64,000 nt of DNA from Burkholderia cepacia ATCC 25416. Lineage in GTDB: Bacteria; Pseudomonadota; Gammaproteobacteria; Burkholderiales; Burkholderiaceae. Below the pieces are notes generated by a model. The model was not told the DNA's origin, made no database searches, and saw only the letters and a list, made by a program, of their open reading frames with translations. Both the position numbers and the translations under genes were made by a program. Shown here piece after piece: positions 29,897-39,892 of this stretch (its first letter is position 1; each line of letters starts with the position of its first letter). Location of the stretch: the NCBI RefSeq assembly GCF_001411495.1, contig NZ_CP012982.1, forward strand, positions 2,356,001-2,420,000, read 5' to 3'.

Positions 29897-31614
29897 AGGG
29901 GCCGTTGCTTTCGATGTTGCGGCCGTTCGCGGCGCCGCTTGCGGCGGCGGTCGTGCTGCAGGCGCTGGCGGGTGTCGCGTCGCTCGTGCCGTGGCTCGCG
30001 CTCGGCCGTATCGCCGACGCATGGCGCGCGACGGCACAGCTCGACGCGACGGCGCGCGGCTGGCTCGTCGCGGCCGTGGTGGCCGGCGTGTGCTGGCTGG
30101 GCGGCCAGACGGTCGCGCTGCACCTGACCCACCGTGTCGACGCCGATCTCGCCGACCGCTTGCGCAGGCGGCTCGCCGATCATCTGCAACGCTTGCCGCT
30201 CGGCTGGTTCGCGCGAGCAGGCAGCGACCGCGTCGCGCGTCACGTCGACCAGGACGTGCGCGCGCTGCACCAGCTCGTCGCGCACGCGCCGGCCGACGTC
30301 ACGCAACTCGTCGTCGTGCCGTGCGCGGCGCTGGCGTGCCTGCTTTACCTGAATCCCGGGCTGCTCGCCTTTGCGCTGGTCCCGCTCGTCGCGGGCGCCG
30401 CGCTGTTCCGCTGGATGCGCTCGGCGCGGTTCGTACCGGCCGTCGCGGCGCGCAACGCGGCACTCGAACAGCTGATGGGCGATTACGCGCAGCTCGCGCA
30501 GAACCCGGCGCTCGTGCGGCAGTATCCGGGCGCCGGCATCGAGGCGGCCGTGCTCGCGTCGACCGGGCGCTTCGACCAGGCGTTTTCGGCGTGGGTCGGC
30601 CGCGTCGGCGGGCCCGGTGCCTGCACGCAGGTGCTGCTCGGCACGCCGTTCCTGCTCGCGTGGGTCGTGTTCGGCGCGACGTGGCTCACGGCCGGCCGCC
30701 TGCCGGTCGGCGAACTGTGTGCGTTCGCGCTGCTGATCTGGGCGGTTGCCGCGCCGGTGCGGGCGCTCGGCCACGGTGCCGACGCGTTGCGTGAGGCGCG
30801 CGCGGCCGCTGCGCGCCTCGATGCGTTGCTCGCGCAGCCGGGCCTGCCCGAGCCGGCCGATGGCGCGGCGCAGGTGCCGCGCGATGCGTCGATCGAGCTG
30901 CGCGGCGTGAGCGTCGACATCGACGGCACGCCGATCCTGCGCGACATCGACGCGGCGGTCGCGGCGGGCACGACCACCGCGATCGTCGGGCCGTCGGGTG
31001 CGGGCAAGAGCACGCTGCTGATGCTGCTCGCGCGCTTCATGGATCCCGACCGCGGCACGGTGCGGCTCGGCGGCGCCGACCTGCGGCTGCTCGCGCCGGA
31101 CACGCGGCGCGAGCAGGTGGCGATGGTGTTCCAGCAGGCCGCCGCGCTCGACGTGTCGATCGCCGCGAACATCGCGCTTTACCGGCCCGATGCCGATCAC
31201 GACGCGATTCGCGCGGCCGCGCGCGCGGCCTGTCTCGACGAACGGATCGACGCGTTGCCGGGCGGCTACGGTTGCGTGTGCGGGCGCGACGTGCGGCTGT
31301 CCGGCGGCGAACTGCAGCGGCTGGCGATTGCGCGTGCGCTGCTGTCGACGGCGCCGCTGTTGCTGCTCGACGAACCGGCGTCGGCACTCGATCCACAAAC
31401 CGCGCGTGCATTGCGCAATGCGCTGCGCGGCGACGCGCGCACGCGCGTGATCGTCAGCCACGATCTCGACGCGATCCGGCAGGCGGACCAGATTCTCGTG
31501 ATGGATCGCGGCCGCATCGTCGAGCGCGGCACGCATGCGGCGCTGCTGGCCGCGTGCGGGCTGTATGCGCGGCTGTGGCGCGAACGCGGTGCCGCGGACG
31601 GGGAGGCCGCATGA
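29893..31614 (+). CDS. pchH: ABC exporter-type half-transporter PchH
   Basis: 573 aa, a six-helix membrane domain (about 1-310) fused to an ATPase domain (about 335-570) with GPSGAGKST, LSGGELQRLAIARALLS and LLLLDEPASALDP. It presumably pairs with PchI. In Pseudomonas this pair is dispensable for pyochelin secretion, and related siderophore-linked importers of exporter fold take up the ferric complex, so direction of transport is open. It is overlap-coupled with pchG and pchI. Confidence 0.92.
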   Translation: MKGPLLSMLRPFAAPLAAAVVLQALAGVASLVPWLALGRIADAWRATAQLDATARGWLVAAVVAGVCWLGGQTVALHLTHRVDADLADRLRRRLADHLQRLPLGWFARAGSDRVARHVDQDVRALHQLVAHAPADVTQLVVVPCAALACLLYLNPGLLAFALVPLVAGAALFRWMRSARFVPAVAARNAALEQLMGDYAQLAQNPALVRQYPGAGIEAAVLASTGRFDQAFSAWVGRVGGPGACTQVLLGTPFLLAWVVFGATWLTAGRLPVGELCAFALLIWAVAAPVRALGHGADALREARAAAARLDALLAQPGLPEPADGAAQVPRDASIELRGVSVDIDGTPILRDIDAAVAAGTTTAIVGPSGAGKSTLLMLLARFMDPDRGTVRLGGADLRLLAPDTRREQVAMVFQQAAALDVSIAANIALYRPDADHDAIRAAARAACLDERIDALPGGYGCVCGRDVRLSGGELQRLAIARALLSTAPLLLLDEPASALDPQTARALRNALRGDARTRVIVSHDLDAIRQADQILVMDRGRIVERGTHAALLAACGLYARLWRERGAADGEAA

Positions 31615-33377
31615 TGGTGAAATCGCTCAAACGTTTGCAGTGCCTGCCATCCGGCACACGCCGCGCGCTGTGGCGCGGGGTTGGCTGGGCGGTGGCGGCC
31701 GCGTTGCTCGACGGCGCTTGCGGATTGCTGCTCGTGCCGTTGATCCGCGCGTGGTTCGCTGGCGCGCAGGGGGCCGTGTTGCACTGGACGATCGTGCTCG
31801 GTGCGCTGACGTTGTGCCATGCATTCGTGCTGTACGTCGCGCAGCGCGGCGGCTATCGCGCGGGCGGCGCGCTCGCGGCCGGTCTCGTCGAACGCCTCGT
31901 GCGGCACCTGCCGCGTATCGCGTCGTGGCAGACCGTGCGCGACAGTCATCCGGCCGGGCTGCTGCGCGGGCCGGTCATGCAGGCGATGGGGATTCCGGCG
32001 CACCTGCTCGGGCCGCTGATCGGCGCGGTCGTGACGCCGCTTGCGGTCGTCGCCGGGCTCGCGTGGATCGACTGGCGCATCGCGCTGTGCCTCGCGGCAG
32101 CCGCCGTGTTGCTGTTCGCACTGCTCGAGCGCGGCGGCACGCGCACCCTTGCGTTCGAGCAGGCGCGCGCGTCCGGCGATCGCGACATGGCCGTGCAGCT
32201 TCAGACCTTCGCCGCGCATCAGGGGCTGCTGCGCTTCGCGGGCCGGGAAGGCGACGCGCGCGCGGCGCTGATGCACGCGTTCGACGCGCAGCATCGCCGC
32301 ACGCGCGCGCTGATGCGCCGCTCGCTGCCGATCGAACTCGGCTTCGCGGGCGCGGTGCAGGGCGTGTTCGTCGCGATGCTGGCCGGCGGCGCATGGGCCG
32401 TCTCGGCGGGCCGGCTCGATGCCGCGACGGCCGTGGCGGTGCTCGTGCTGCTCGTGCGTTTCATCGAACCGCTCGCGCAGCTCACGCAGCTCGACCAGGC
32501 GCTGCGCGGCGCCTGGCGCGCGCTCGACACCGTGCTCGCGGTGCTGCATGCGCCGCGTTTCGACAGCCCCGACCGCGGCACGCCGGTACACGACGCGAGT
32601 GTCGACGCGGTGCGCGTCGGCTACCGTTCGCCCGCCGGCGCGACGCTGCTGGACGGCGTCGACCTGCATTGCCCGGCGGGCGGCTTCGTCGCGATCGTCG
32701 GCCCCACGGGCGCCGGCAAGAGCACGCTGCTCGGCCTGCTCGCGCGGCTCGACGATCCGGGCGCCGGGCGCGTGCTGCTCGGCCGCGCCGATGTGCGGCA
32801 CCTGAGCGAGGCGACGCTCGCGGCGACGCGCAACCTCGTGTTCCAGGACAACGGGCTGTTTCGCGGCAGCCTCGCGTGGAACGTGCGGATGGGCCGCCCG
32901 GATGCGACCGATGCCGAACTGCGCGACGCGCTCGACGCGGTCGGCCTGCTGCACGACGCCGAGCGCTTGCCGGACGGGCTCGAATCCGACGTGGGGCCGG
33001 GCGGCCAGTTGCTGTCGGGCGGGCAGCGCCAGCGGGCGTGCCTGGCGCGCGCGCTGCTGTCGCGTGCGCCGGTGCTGATGTTCGACGAGCCGACCGCGAG
33101 CCTCGACGAATCGAGTGCGCGGCGCGTGCGCGACAGCCTCGTCGCGCTGCGCGGGCAGCGCACGCGCATCGTCGTCACGCACCAGCCGGCGCTCGCGGCG
33201 GCCGCCGACACGATCGTCGTGCTCGATGCGGGCCGCGTACGGGCGACCGGCACGCACGCGCAGCTTGTCCAGGCGGACGCGTGGTACGCGACTTTCGCCC
33301 GTGCCGGGCAGCTGCCCGACGGCCTCGCACCGGCCGAAACGATCGCGGAAGCCCGGCCGGCCGAATCCGAACACTGA
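31611..33377 (+). CDS. pchI: ABC exporter-type half-transporter PchI
   Basis: 588 aa, a membrane domain (about 15-325) and ATPase (about 345-580) with GPTGAGKST, LSGGQRQRACLARALLS and VLMFDEPTASLDE. The start ATG overlaps the pchH stop (ATGATG). It is the last gene of pchEFGHI before a 113-bp gap with its own Fur box ahead of fptA. Confidence 0.92.
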   Translation: MMVKSLKRLQCLPSGTRRALWRGVGWAVAAALLDGACGLLLVPLIRAWFAGAQGAVLHWTIVLGALTLCHAFVLYVAQRGGYRAGGALAAGLVERLVRHLPRIASWQTVRDSHPAGLLRGPVMQAMGIPAHLLGPLIGAVVTPLAVVAGLAWIDWRIALCLAAAAVLLFALLERGGTRTLAFEQARASGDRDMAVQLQTFAAHQGLLRFAGREGDARAALMHAFDAQHRRTRALMRRSLPIELGFAGAVQGVFVAMLAGGAWAVSAGRLDAATAVAVLVLLVRFIEPLAQLTQLDQALRGAWRALDTVLAVLHAPRFDSPDRGTPVHDASVDAVRVGYRSPAGATLLDGVDLHCPAGGFVAIVGPTGAGKSTLLGLLARLDDPGAGRVLLGRADVRHLSEATLAATRNLVFQDNGLFRGSLAWNVRMGRPDATDAELRDALDAVGLLHDAERLPDGLESDVGPGGQLLSGGQRQRACLARALLSRAPVLMFDEPTASLDESSARRVRDSLVALRGQRTRIVVTHQPALAAAADTIVVLDAGRVRATGTHAQLVQADAWYATFARAGQLPDGLAPAETIAEARPAESEH

Positions 33378-33455
33378 CGTGAACAATGCGGGCCGGCGTG
33401 CCCGGAATCGATAGGAAAAGCCCCTCGATCGAAAAATGGCTTGCCGGTTCTATTT

Positions 33456-33474
33456 GATAATGAGAATGATTATC
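33456..33474. promoter_or_regulatory. Fur box upstream of fptA
   Basis: GATAATGAGAATGATTATC matches the classical 19-bp Fur consensus at 17 of 19 positions and sits in a longer palindrome (TATTTGATAAT ... ATTATCAAATA). It gives fptABCX an iron-regulated promoter of its own inside the long operon. Confidence 0.9.
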
Positions 33475-33523
33475 AAATACGGGGGCGTGAATGCGGTACG
33501 AGGTGCTGGAACCTGGGAGATCG

Positions 33524-35713
33524 ATGACGAAGGGCGCGCGCGTCGCCCGTTCGGGGCGAGGGCGCTGGCGCCCGTCGCTGTATCTCGGCCTGCTGATCGC
33601 CGCGCATCCGGCGGCGGCGTTCGCCGATGCGGCGCCGGCGGCCGGCGCGGAAGTCCGGAAGGAGGAAACGACCGCCGTGAAGCCTGCCGCGGGCGAGCTG
33701 AAGGCGATTTCCGTGACCGGGTCGCGCGGCGTGGCCGACGATCCGGCCGTGGCGACGGTCGGCAAGATGCCGCTGGCGTTGCGGGAGATTCCGCAGTCGG
33801 TCAGCGTGACGACGCGCGAACGGATCGACCAGCAGAACCTGTATTCGCTCGACGAGGTGATGCAGCAATCGGCGGGCGTGACCGTGCAGCCGTACGTGCT
33901 GCTCACCACCGCGTATTTCGTGCGCGGCTTCAAGGTCGATTCGTTCGAATTCGACGGCGTGCCGGTGGTGATCGGCGACATGGCGAGCGCGCCGCAGGAC
34001 ATCTCCGTGTACGAACGCGTGGAGATCCTGCGCGGCGCGAACGGCCTGCTGCACGGCTCGGGCAACCCGGCCGCGACGGTCAACCTCGTGCGCAAGCGGC
34101 CACAGTACCAGTTCTCCGCGAACGCGAGCGTGAGCGTCGGCAGCTGGGACCGCTACCGCGCGGAAGCCGACATCGGCGGCCCGCTCAATGCGGCCGGCAC
34201 CGTGCGCAGCCGGCTCGTCGCCGCATACGAGGATCGTCATTTCTTCTACGACCACGCGAAACAGGACACGCGCTCGATCTACGGCATCACGGAAGTCGAC
34301 GTGACGCGCGACACGCTGCTCACGTTCGGCGCGCAGTACCAGACGACGCGCTCGGTGCCCGACATGTCCGGCGTGCCGATGGCGCGCGACGGGTCGAGCC
34401 TCGGCCTGTCGCGCTCGACGTTCCTCGACACCGCGTGGGGCCACTTCGACTGGGACACGACGCGCGCGTTCGCGTCGGTCGAGCAGAAGCTCGGCGCCGG
34501 CTGGAAGGCGAAGGTCAGCGGCGAATACCAGAGCGTGCGCTCCGACCTGAAATACGCGGGCTCGTACGGCGCGATCGATCCGGCGACCGGTGCGGGCGGC
34601 GCGCTGACGGGCGGCGCGTACCGGTTCAGCAGCTACAGCCGCAGCATCGATGCGAACGTGCAGGGCCCGGTGCATGCGTTCGGGCTGACGCACGACCTGC
34701 TGTTCGGCGTGACCTACGCGAACAGCAGCAGCGGGCAGATGTCGGCGCAGCTGCTCGGCAACGTGGCCGGCATGCCGGTGAACGTCTACCGCTGGAACCC
34801 GAGCAGCATGCCCGAGCCGGGCGTCGGCCCGTACCAGCAGTCGCAGCAGAACGACGTGTCGCAGAAGGGCGTGTACGGCCTCGGCCGCATCAAGCTCGCG
34901 GAACCCGTCACGCTCGTGCTCGGCGGCCGGATGAGCTGGTGGAACCAGGACAGCCTCGGCGCGCACTACAACACAGGCCACCAGTTCACACCGTACGGCG
35001 GGCTGATCTGGGATTTCGCGCGCGACTGGTCGTGGTACGCGAGCTATGCGGAAGTGTTTCAGCCGCAAACCAAGTCGATGTGGGGCGGCGGCATCTTGAC
35101 GCCGGTGAAGGGGCGCACCTACGAGACGGGCGTGAAGGGCGAACTGGCGGGCGGCAAGCTGAACGTGTCGCTCGCGGCGTTCCGCATCGATCTCGACAAC
35201 AATCCGCAGGTCGATCTCGCGCATCCATGTGCCGGGCCGAACTGCTACTACGTGAACGGCGGCAGCGTGCGCAGCCAGGGCTTCGAGTTCGAGGCGAACG
35301 GCCGCATCACGCCGTGGTGGAGCGTGTGGGCGAGCTATACGTACGACACGATGCGCTATGCGGACAACCTCGCGAACGCGGGCACGTTCGCGCCGCTGCT
35401 GAACCCGCGCCACCTGTTCCGGCTGTGGACCAACTACGACCTGCCGTGGCAGGAACGGCGCTGGAGCGTCGGCGGCGGCGTGCAGGTGCAGAGCAATTAC
35501 TCGGCGCAGGCGAACGGCGTCACGATGAGCCAGGGCGGCTACGCGCTCGCCAGCGTGCGGCTCGGCTATCGCTACGACAAGCACTGGAGCGCGGCCGTCA
35601 ACGTGAACAACCTGTTCGACCGCAAGTACTACCTGAGCCTGAGCCAGCCGGGCTGGAACAACCGCTACGGGGAACCGCGCAACGTGATGCTGACCGTGCG
35701 CGGGCAGTTCTGA
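33524..35713 (+). CDS. fptA: Ferripyochelin TonB-dependent outer-membrane receptor
   Basis: 729 aa from the ATG at 33524, preceded by GGGAG; this gives a normal signal peptide (basic start, [16 protein letters not shown] core). An in-frame ATG at 33491 would add 11 residues. The plug domain (about 60-190) contains [38 protein letters not shown]; the beta-barrel follows and ends in the aromatic strand [11 protein letters not shown] with terminal Phe. It is placed directly after the pch genes with a strong Fur box. Confidence 0.94.
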   Translation: MTKGARVARSGRGRWRPSLYLGLLIAAHPAAAFADAAPAAGAEVRKEETTAVKPAAGELKAISVTGSRGVADDPAVATVGKMPLALREIPQSVSVTTRERIDQQNLYSLDEVMQQSAGVTVQPYVLLTTAYFVRGFKVDSFEFDGVPVVIGDMASAPQDISVYERVEILRGANGLLHGSGNPAATVNLVRKRPQYQFSANASVSVGSWDRYRAEADIGGPLNAAGTVRSRLVAAYEDRHFFYDHAKQDTRSIYGITEVDVTRDTLLTFGAQYQTTRSVPDMSGVPMARDGSSLGLSRSTFLDTAWGHFDWDTTRAFASVEQKLGAGWKAKVSGEYQSVRSDLKYAGSYGAIDPATGAGGALTGGAYRFSSYSRSIDANVQGPVHAFGLTHDLLFGVTYANSSSGQMSAQLLGNVAGMPVNVYRWNPSSMPEPGVGPYQQSQQNDVSQKGVYGLGRIKLAEPVTLVLGGRMSWWNQDSLGAHYNTGHQFTPYGGLIWDFARDWSWYASYAEVFQPQTKSMWGGGILTPVKGRTYETGVKGELAGGKLNVSLAAFRIDLDNNPQVDLAHPCAGPNCYYVNGGSVRSQGFEFEANGRITPWWSVWASYTYDTMRYADNLANAGTFAPLLNPRHLFRLWTNYDLPWQERRWSVGGGVQVQSNYSAQANGVTMSQGGYALASVRLGYRYDKHWSAAVNVNNLFDRKYYLSLSQPGWNNRYGEPRNVMLTVRGQF

Positions 35714-35976
35714 TGGCGGGCGGCTGGGGGACGCGGGCGGCGCTCGCGATCGCAGGCGTGCTGCCGGGCGCGGTCGCGCTGGCGGTCACGCTGGCCCGTC
35801 ATTACCCGGCCGACGGCCTGAACCGGCTCTACGCGGCGGTGCTGCTGTCGCTGGCCGCGGGTGTCGCCGCGCTGCTGTGGGTGCTCGTCGCGCCCGGGCG
35901 GCGGCAGGCCGCGTGGCGCGCCTGCCTGTGGCTCGCGGTGCTCGTGCCGTGCGCGATGTTCTGGGGAGGGCGCTGA
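35713..35976 (+). CDS. fptB: Small inner-membrane protein FptB (DUF3649-like)
   Basis: 87 aa with about three membrane helices: TRAALAIAGVLPGAVALAV, RLYAAVLLSLAAGVAALLWVL and ACLWLAVLVPCAMFW. Small proteins of this kind accompany TonB-dependent siderophore receptors and PepSY proteins. Its start overlaps the fptA stop by one base; fptC follows 1 bp later. Its role is unproven. Confidence 0.8.
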   Translation: MAGGWGTRAALAIAGVLPGAVALAVTLARHYPADGLNRLYAAVLLSLAAGVAALLWVLVAPGRRQAAWRACLWLAVLVPCAMFWGGR

Positions 35977-35977
35977 C

Positions 35978-37489
35978 ATGGACGCTTCATCGCGTTCGCG
36001 CTGGCGCGCGCTGCATCGCGGCGCCGGTGCGCTGTTCGGCGTGGTGCTGTTCGTCGTGCTGTTCAGCGGCACGTGGAGTCTCGCGACCGATTCGATGCAG
36101 GGCTGGTGGCGCGCGCCGCCGGTCGCCGTCGCGCGGCCGGCGCTGCCGCTCGATACGCTCGTCGCGCGCGCGGCGGCGCTCGGCGTGCCGTTGCGCGATG
36201 CGCGCATCGTGCTGCCGCAACCGGACGATCCGGCGATCCGTTTCTGCGACGCGCGCCAGGCCTGCACGCTGGCGCTCGACCCGGCGACGGGCGAGCGGCT
36301 GGCCGACGGCGGACGCGCGGCGTTGCTCGTCACGCTGCACAAGACGCTGTTCGCGGGCTTTCCCGGGCGGATCTTCGTCAGCCTGTGGGGGATCGTGCTG
36401 CTCGTGCTCATCGTCGCGGGCCTGGTCGTGCATCACCGGCGCTGGCCTGCTGCCGCGCGCATCCGGCGCGGCAGCGGGTTGCGCGCCGCGCTGTTCGACC
36501 TGCACGCGTGGATCGGCCTGTGGGGCTCGCCGTGGCTCGTGCTGTTCGCGTTCACCGGCGCGTTGTCGGGGCTGGGCGCGCTCGGCACGGTGTCGCTTGC
36601 GGGCGTAGCGTATCCGGGGCAGCCGCAGCGCGCGTTCGCCGAGCTGCTCGGCGGGCCGCCGCCGACTGCCGCCGGCGGCGCGTGGCAACGCGCGCCCGAT
36701 CTCGAGGCGCTGCTGCGGCGCGATGCGGCGCGCACGCCGGATTTCCGGCGCGAAGCCGTCGTGTTGCATCGGTGGGGCGACGTGAACGCGCGTGTCGAGA
36801 TTGCCGGGACGACCGCCGGCCTGCCGAGCACGGCGCTGTTCGAGCGCCACCTGTATCGCGCGGTGGACGGGCAATGGCTCGCGGACGCCACGTCGCGCGG
36901 CCGAGGCTTCTGGTTGCGCGCGTTCATCGCGGTGCAGCCGCTGCATTTCGCGCAATACGGCTGGGTCGGTGCGATGGGCGGCGTGCTGCGCGTGCTGCAT
37001 TTCCTGATGGGACTCGCGGCGTGCGCGCTCTGCGCGACGGGGCTGCATCTGTGGATCGAGCGGCGGCGGGCGCAGCACGACCGCTCGGCGAACGTGCTGG
37101 CCGCGGTCGCCGTCGGCGCCTGCGGCGGGCTGGTGCTGGCGGGCGGCGTCCTGCTGCTCGCGGGGCGTGCGTTGCCCGCCGGCGTGCACGTCGACCATGT
37201 GCTCGCGATGCTGTTCTGGGCCGTGTGGGGTGGCGCGCTCGCGCTCGCGGCCTGCGTTGCCGATCGCGCGGCCTGGCTGCGCACGCTGATGCGTGCGGCC
37301 GGCGCCGCTTACGGGCTGGCAGGGGCGACGCATTGCGCGATCGCGCTGCTCGGCGCGGGCGAACCCGTGTACTGGCCGATCGACGCGGCCCTCGTCGCGT
37401 TCGGTGCATTGCTGCTGCGTGCCGCGCGCCGTCCGCGCCTCGATGCGATACGGCCCGCGCGTGTGCCGGCCGGCGCCGAACCTTTTTAA
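35978..37489 (+). CDS. fptC: PepSY-associated membrane protein FptC
   Basis: 503 aa, a PepSY-TM family inner-membrane protein. It has an N-terminal helix (GALFGVVLFVVLFSGTWSL), a periplasmic PepSY-like part, then helix pairs including LWGIVLLVLIVAGLVVHHRRW, and the later histidine-bearing segments GLWGSPWLVLFAFTGALSG and VLHFLMGLAACALCATGLHLWIERRR. Members are thought to reduce or release iron from siderophores in the periplasm. The FptC designation follows gene order. Confidence 0.82.
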   Translation: MDASSRSRWRALHRGAGALFGVVLFVVLFSGTWSLATDSMQGWWRAPPVAVARPALPLDTLVARAAALGVPLRDARIVLPQPDDPAIRFCDARQACTLALDPATGERLADGGRAALLVTLHKTLFAGFPGRIFVSLWGIVLLVLIVAGLVVHHRRWPAAARIRRGSGLRAALFDLHAWIGLWGSPWLVLFAFTGALSGLGALGTVSLAGVAYPGQPQRAFAELLGGPPPTAAGGAWQRAPDLEALLRRDAARTPDFRREAVVLHRWGDVNARVEIAGTTAGLPSTALFERHLYRAVDGQWLADATSRGRGFWLRAFIAVQPLHFAQYGWVGAMGGVLRVLHFLMGLAACALCATGLHLWIERRRAQHDRSANVLAAVAVGACGGLVLAGGVLLLAGRALPAGVHVDHVLAMLFWAVWGGALALAACVADRAAWLRTLMRAAGAAYGLAGATHCAIALLGAGEPVYWPIDAALVAFGALLLRAARRPRLDAIRPARVPAGAEPF

Positions 37490-37511
37490 TTTCATGCAAC
37501 TGGAGACTTCG

Positions 37512-38756
37512 ATGCGCGATCTGCTCGAACATCGCCGCCTGGTCATCACGATCACGCTGCTTTACCTGTCACAGGGAATCCCGATCGGCATCGCGATGGA
37601 TGCGATGCCGACCCTGCTGCGCCACGACGGCGCACCGCTTCATGCACTGGCGTTCCTGCCGCTCGTCGGTTTGCCGTGGGTCGTGAAGTTCCTGTGGGCG
37701 CCCGTCGTCGACAACCGCTGGTCGCCGCGCATCGGCCGGCGGCGCAGCTGGATGCTGCCGATGCAGACGCTCGTGGTGCTCTGCCTCGGCAGCCTCGCGC
37801 AGATCGGGATGACGGTCGCGACGGCCGGATGGGCGGTCGGCCTGCTGGCCGTCGCGTCGCTTGCGAGCGCGACCCAGGACATCGCGAACGACGGGATGGC
37901 CGCCGAGCACTTCAGCGGCGACACGCTCGCGAAGATCAACGCGATCCAGATCGCGGGCGTGATGATCGGCTTCTTCGGCGGCGGCGCCGGCACGTTGACG
38001 CTGATCGGCCTGTTCGGCCAGCGGGCCGCGTTTCTCGCGCTGGCGGCCGTGCCGCTCGCGAGCCTGGTTTGCGTGCTGTGGGTGTTGCCGCGCGATGCGG
38101 ATCGTGCGCGCGCGAAGCCCGAGCATGATGCGAGCCTCGTCCGTTTCGCGAAGCGGCCGCGCTCGTGGTCGCTGCTGTCGCTTGCGCTGCTGTCGGCGAT
38201 GACGGCCGTATCGGGTTTCGGCCTGTCGAAGCTGTTCCTCAACGACGCGGGCTGGACGCTCGACGCGATCGGCAAGCTCGGCATGGCCGGCGGCATCGTG
38301 ACGGTCGTGCTCGGTTGCGGCGGCGGTGCGTGGCTCGTGAGGCGGCTCGGGTTGTGGCGTGCGTTCACGGCCGGCGTGAGCTGTGCGGGCGCGGCCGCGC
38401 TGCTGTGGTTCGCGCAGGCGGGCGGGTGGCTGCCGGTGTCGCCGTCGTGGGCATGGCTGTGCACGGTACTCGGTTCGCTGGCGACCGGGATCACGTCGGT
38501 GTCGATCATGACGGCCGGCATGCGCTTCGCGGGCGGCAGCGACCAGGCCGGCACCGACGTCACGGCCGTGCAGAGTACGCGCGACCTCGGCGAGCTGATC
38601 GCGTCGTCGACGATTCTGTCGCTCACCGCGAAGGTCGGTTATACGGGCGGGTTTCTCACGGGCGCCGCGCTGGCGGTGCTCGCGGCGCTGATCGCGATGC
38701 GGCTGAAGCGGCGCGAGTCGGCGTATGCGGTGAAGGGGGATGATGCGCTGGCGTGA
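37512..38756 (+). CDS. fptX: Pyochelin inner-membrane permease FptX (MFS)
   Basis: 414 aa, a 12-helix major-facilitator protein that carries pyochelin/ferripyochelin across the inner membrane in Pseudomonas. The ATG at 37512 has GGAG 6 nt upstream and gives MRDLLEHRRLVITITLLYLSQGIP; the ATG at 37494 is a weaker alternative. The AmpG-like features FLPLVGLPWVVKFLWAPVVD and RRRSWMLP are present. It is the last gene of the locus. Confidence 0.9.
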   Translation: MRDLLEHRRLVITITLLYLSQGIPIGIAMDAMPTLLRHDGAPLHALAFLPLVGLPWVVKFLWAPVVDNRWSPRIGRRRSWMLPMQTLVVLCLGSLAQIGMTVATAGWAVGLLAVASLASATQDIANDGMAAEHFSGDTLAKINAIQIAGVMIGFFGGGAGTLTLIGLFGQRAAFLALAAVPLASLVCVLWVLPRDADRARAKPEHDASLVRFAKRPRSWSLLSLALLSAMTAVSGFGLSKLFLNDAGWTLDAIGKLGMAGGIVTVVLGCGGGAWLVRRLGLWRAFTAGVSCAGAAALLWFAQAGGWLPVSPSWAWLCTVLGSLATGITSVSIMTAGMRFAGGSDQAGTDVTAVQSTRDLGELIASSTILSLTAKVGYTGGFLTGAALAVLAALIAMRLKRRESAYAVKGDDALA

Positions 38757-38892
38757 CGCCGCGGTACTGGCGTCGGCGCAACGCGTAGGCGCGACGAAGA
38801 TCGGGCTGACGGGTAACGAGCAGTATGTGCAGTAGCGGAGTGACGGCGGCGGGTGCCGGAATGTGTTTCCGGTGCAGGCCGGGAATGCTCCG

Positions 38893-39429
38893 TCACCGAG
38901 AGCCGGCAGGCTGCACGGGGCACGTCGAGAGGCCAACGTGTGGGCCGCCGATTCCATCGGCATCCGTGAGAACGTGATTCGTTCGCTGGGGATGATCGTC
39001 TGGTCCGGGTATTCGCCTGGGTTTCTCCCCCCTTTGCACCGCACTGCGTTTTGAACTGGAATCGATATAAATCGCGGAAAAGGTGCCGCGACGCATACTC
39101 AGGATTGCTCGCAGTCGCGGTAGCGTGTGATGAACGGCAGGATCAAGGTCGGACGGATACGCATCGGTGCGATATGCGCCGCATGCAAAGGCATCAAATA
39201 TGTCCCACGCAAAAAGCGATAGATCAAGGTTTGCCAGTCGAACCAGTCGCTTCAGAAATGCGAAGCTGACGGCAAGGTCGAACCTGCCGTTGAGGAAGAG
39301 CCACGCGATGTCGTGAGCCAACTCATCAACGATATCGCGGGAGGCTCGAAATCCGGAGGCCTCGTCGGTCTCGATGCAATGTTCCGCCGAGCGTCGCGCC
39401 GTTTGACATCCACGAATGGCCTTGTGCAT
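38893..39429 (-). CDS. Hypothetical protein in a low-GC stretch
   Basis: An open frame on the minus strand, taken from the ATG at 39429 (about 178 aa). The first ~110 residues (IVDELAHDIAWLFLNGRFDLAVSF, then LDLSLFAWDIFDAFACGAY) look like a real helical protein, with codon use much less GC-biased than neighbours. The last ~55 residues look like non-coding translation. I do not recognise a family. It may be a decayed or recently acquired gene. Confidence 0.3.
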   Translation of the reverse strand: MHKAIRGCQTARRSAEHCIETDEASGFRASRDIVDELAHDIAWLFLNGRFDLAVSFAFLKRLVRLANLDLSLFAWDIFDAFACGAYRTDAYPSDLDPAVHHTLPRLRAILSMRRGTFSAIYIDSSSKRSAVQRGEKPRRIPGPDDHPQRTNHVLTDADGIGGPHVGLSTCPVQPAGSR

Positions 39430-39892
39430 GAATGATCCGATTCTGTCGGGGCAGTGGAATTGTCGTCGGAGTGACGGGGGAACGGCTTGTCGTACTGCAG
39501 GAGACGCCGGGAGTCTCCCCGGCGAAACTTCGTCATGCTCGTGGCGCACGGCCTGATTGTTCAGCCGCGATCGATCGGAATTTTTCAAAAAATCGAGAAT
39601 ATTTAACGAAATTCCTTCGTCGGGTGACGGCATAAAATGGGCCGCCTGGGTATCGATCATTGAGGGCTGAATCGAACGCCACATCGTGATGTGCGGATGA
39701 GTCGTTCAAGGCGAGGCGCGGTTTCGGCTATCGGGAAGGATGGGGGCGACCGTATATCGATCGTATTGACATGACTGGTTCGACGACGACTTTCCGCCCA
39801 TTCGTGCCGTTTTCAGTGGGCCTGCGCACTCATGTGGCGTTTTCCGGGAGCGGCGGCGGGTTACCGCGGCCGGTTGCCGTGACGGAACGGGA
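39430..39892. other. Intergenic, relatively AT-rich, no gene recognised
   Basis: Together with 38757-38892 this separates fptX from the DUF4105 gene. Nothing convincing is encoded on either strand; the local composition is lower in GC than the pyochelin locus, consistent with acquired or decayed DNA. Confidence 0.4.
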
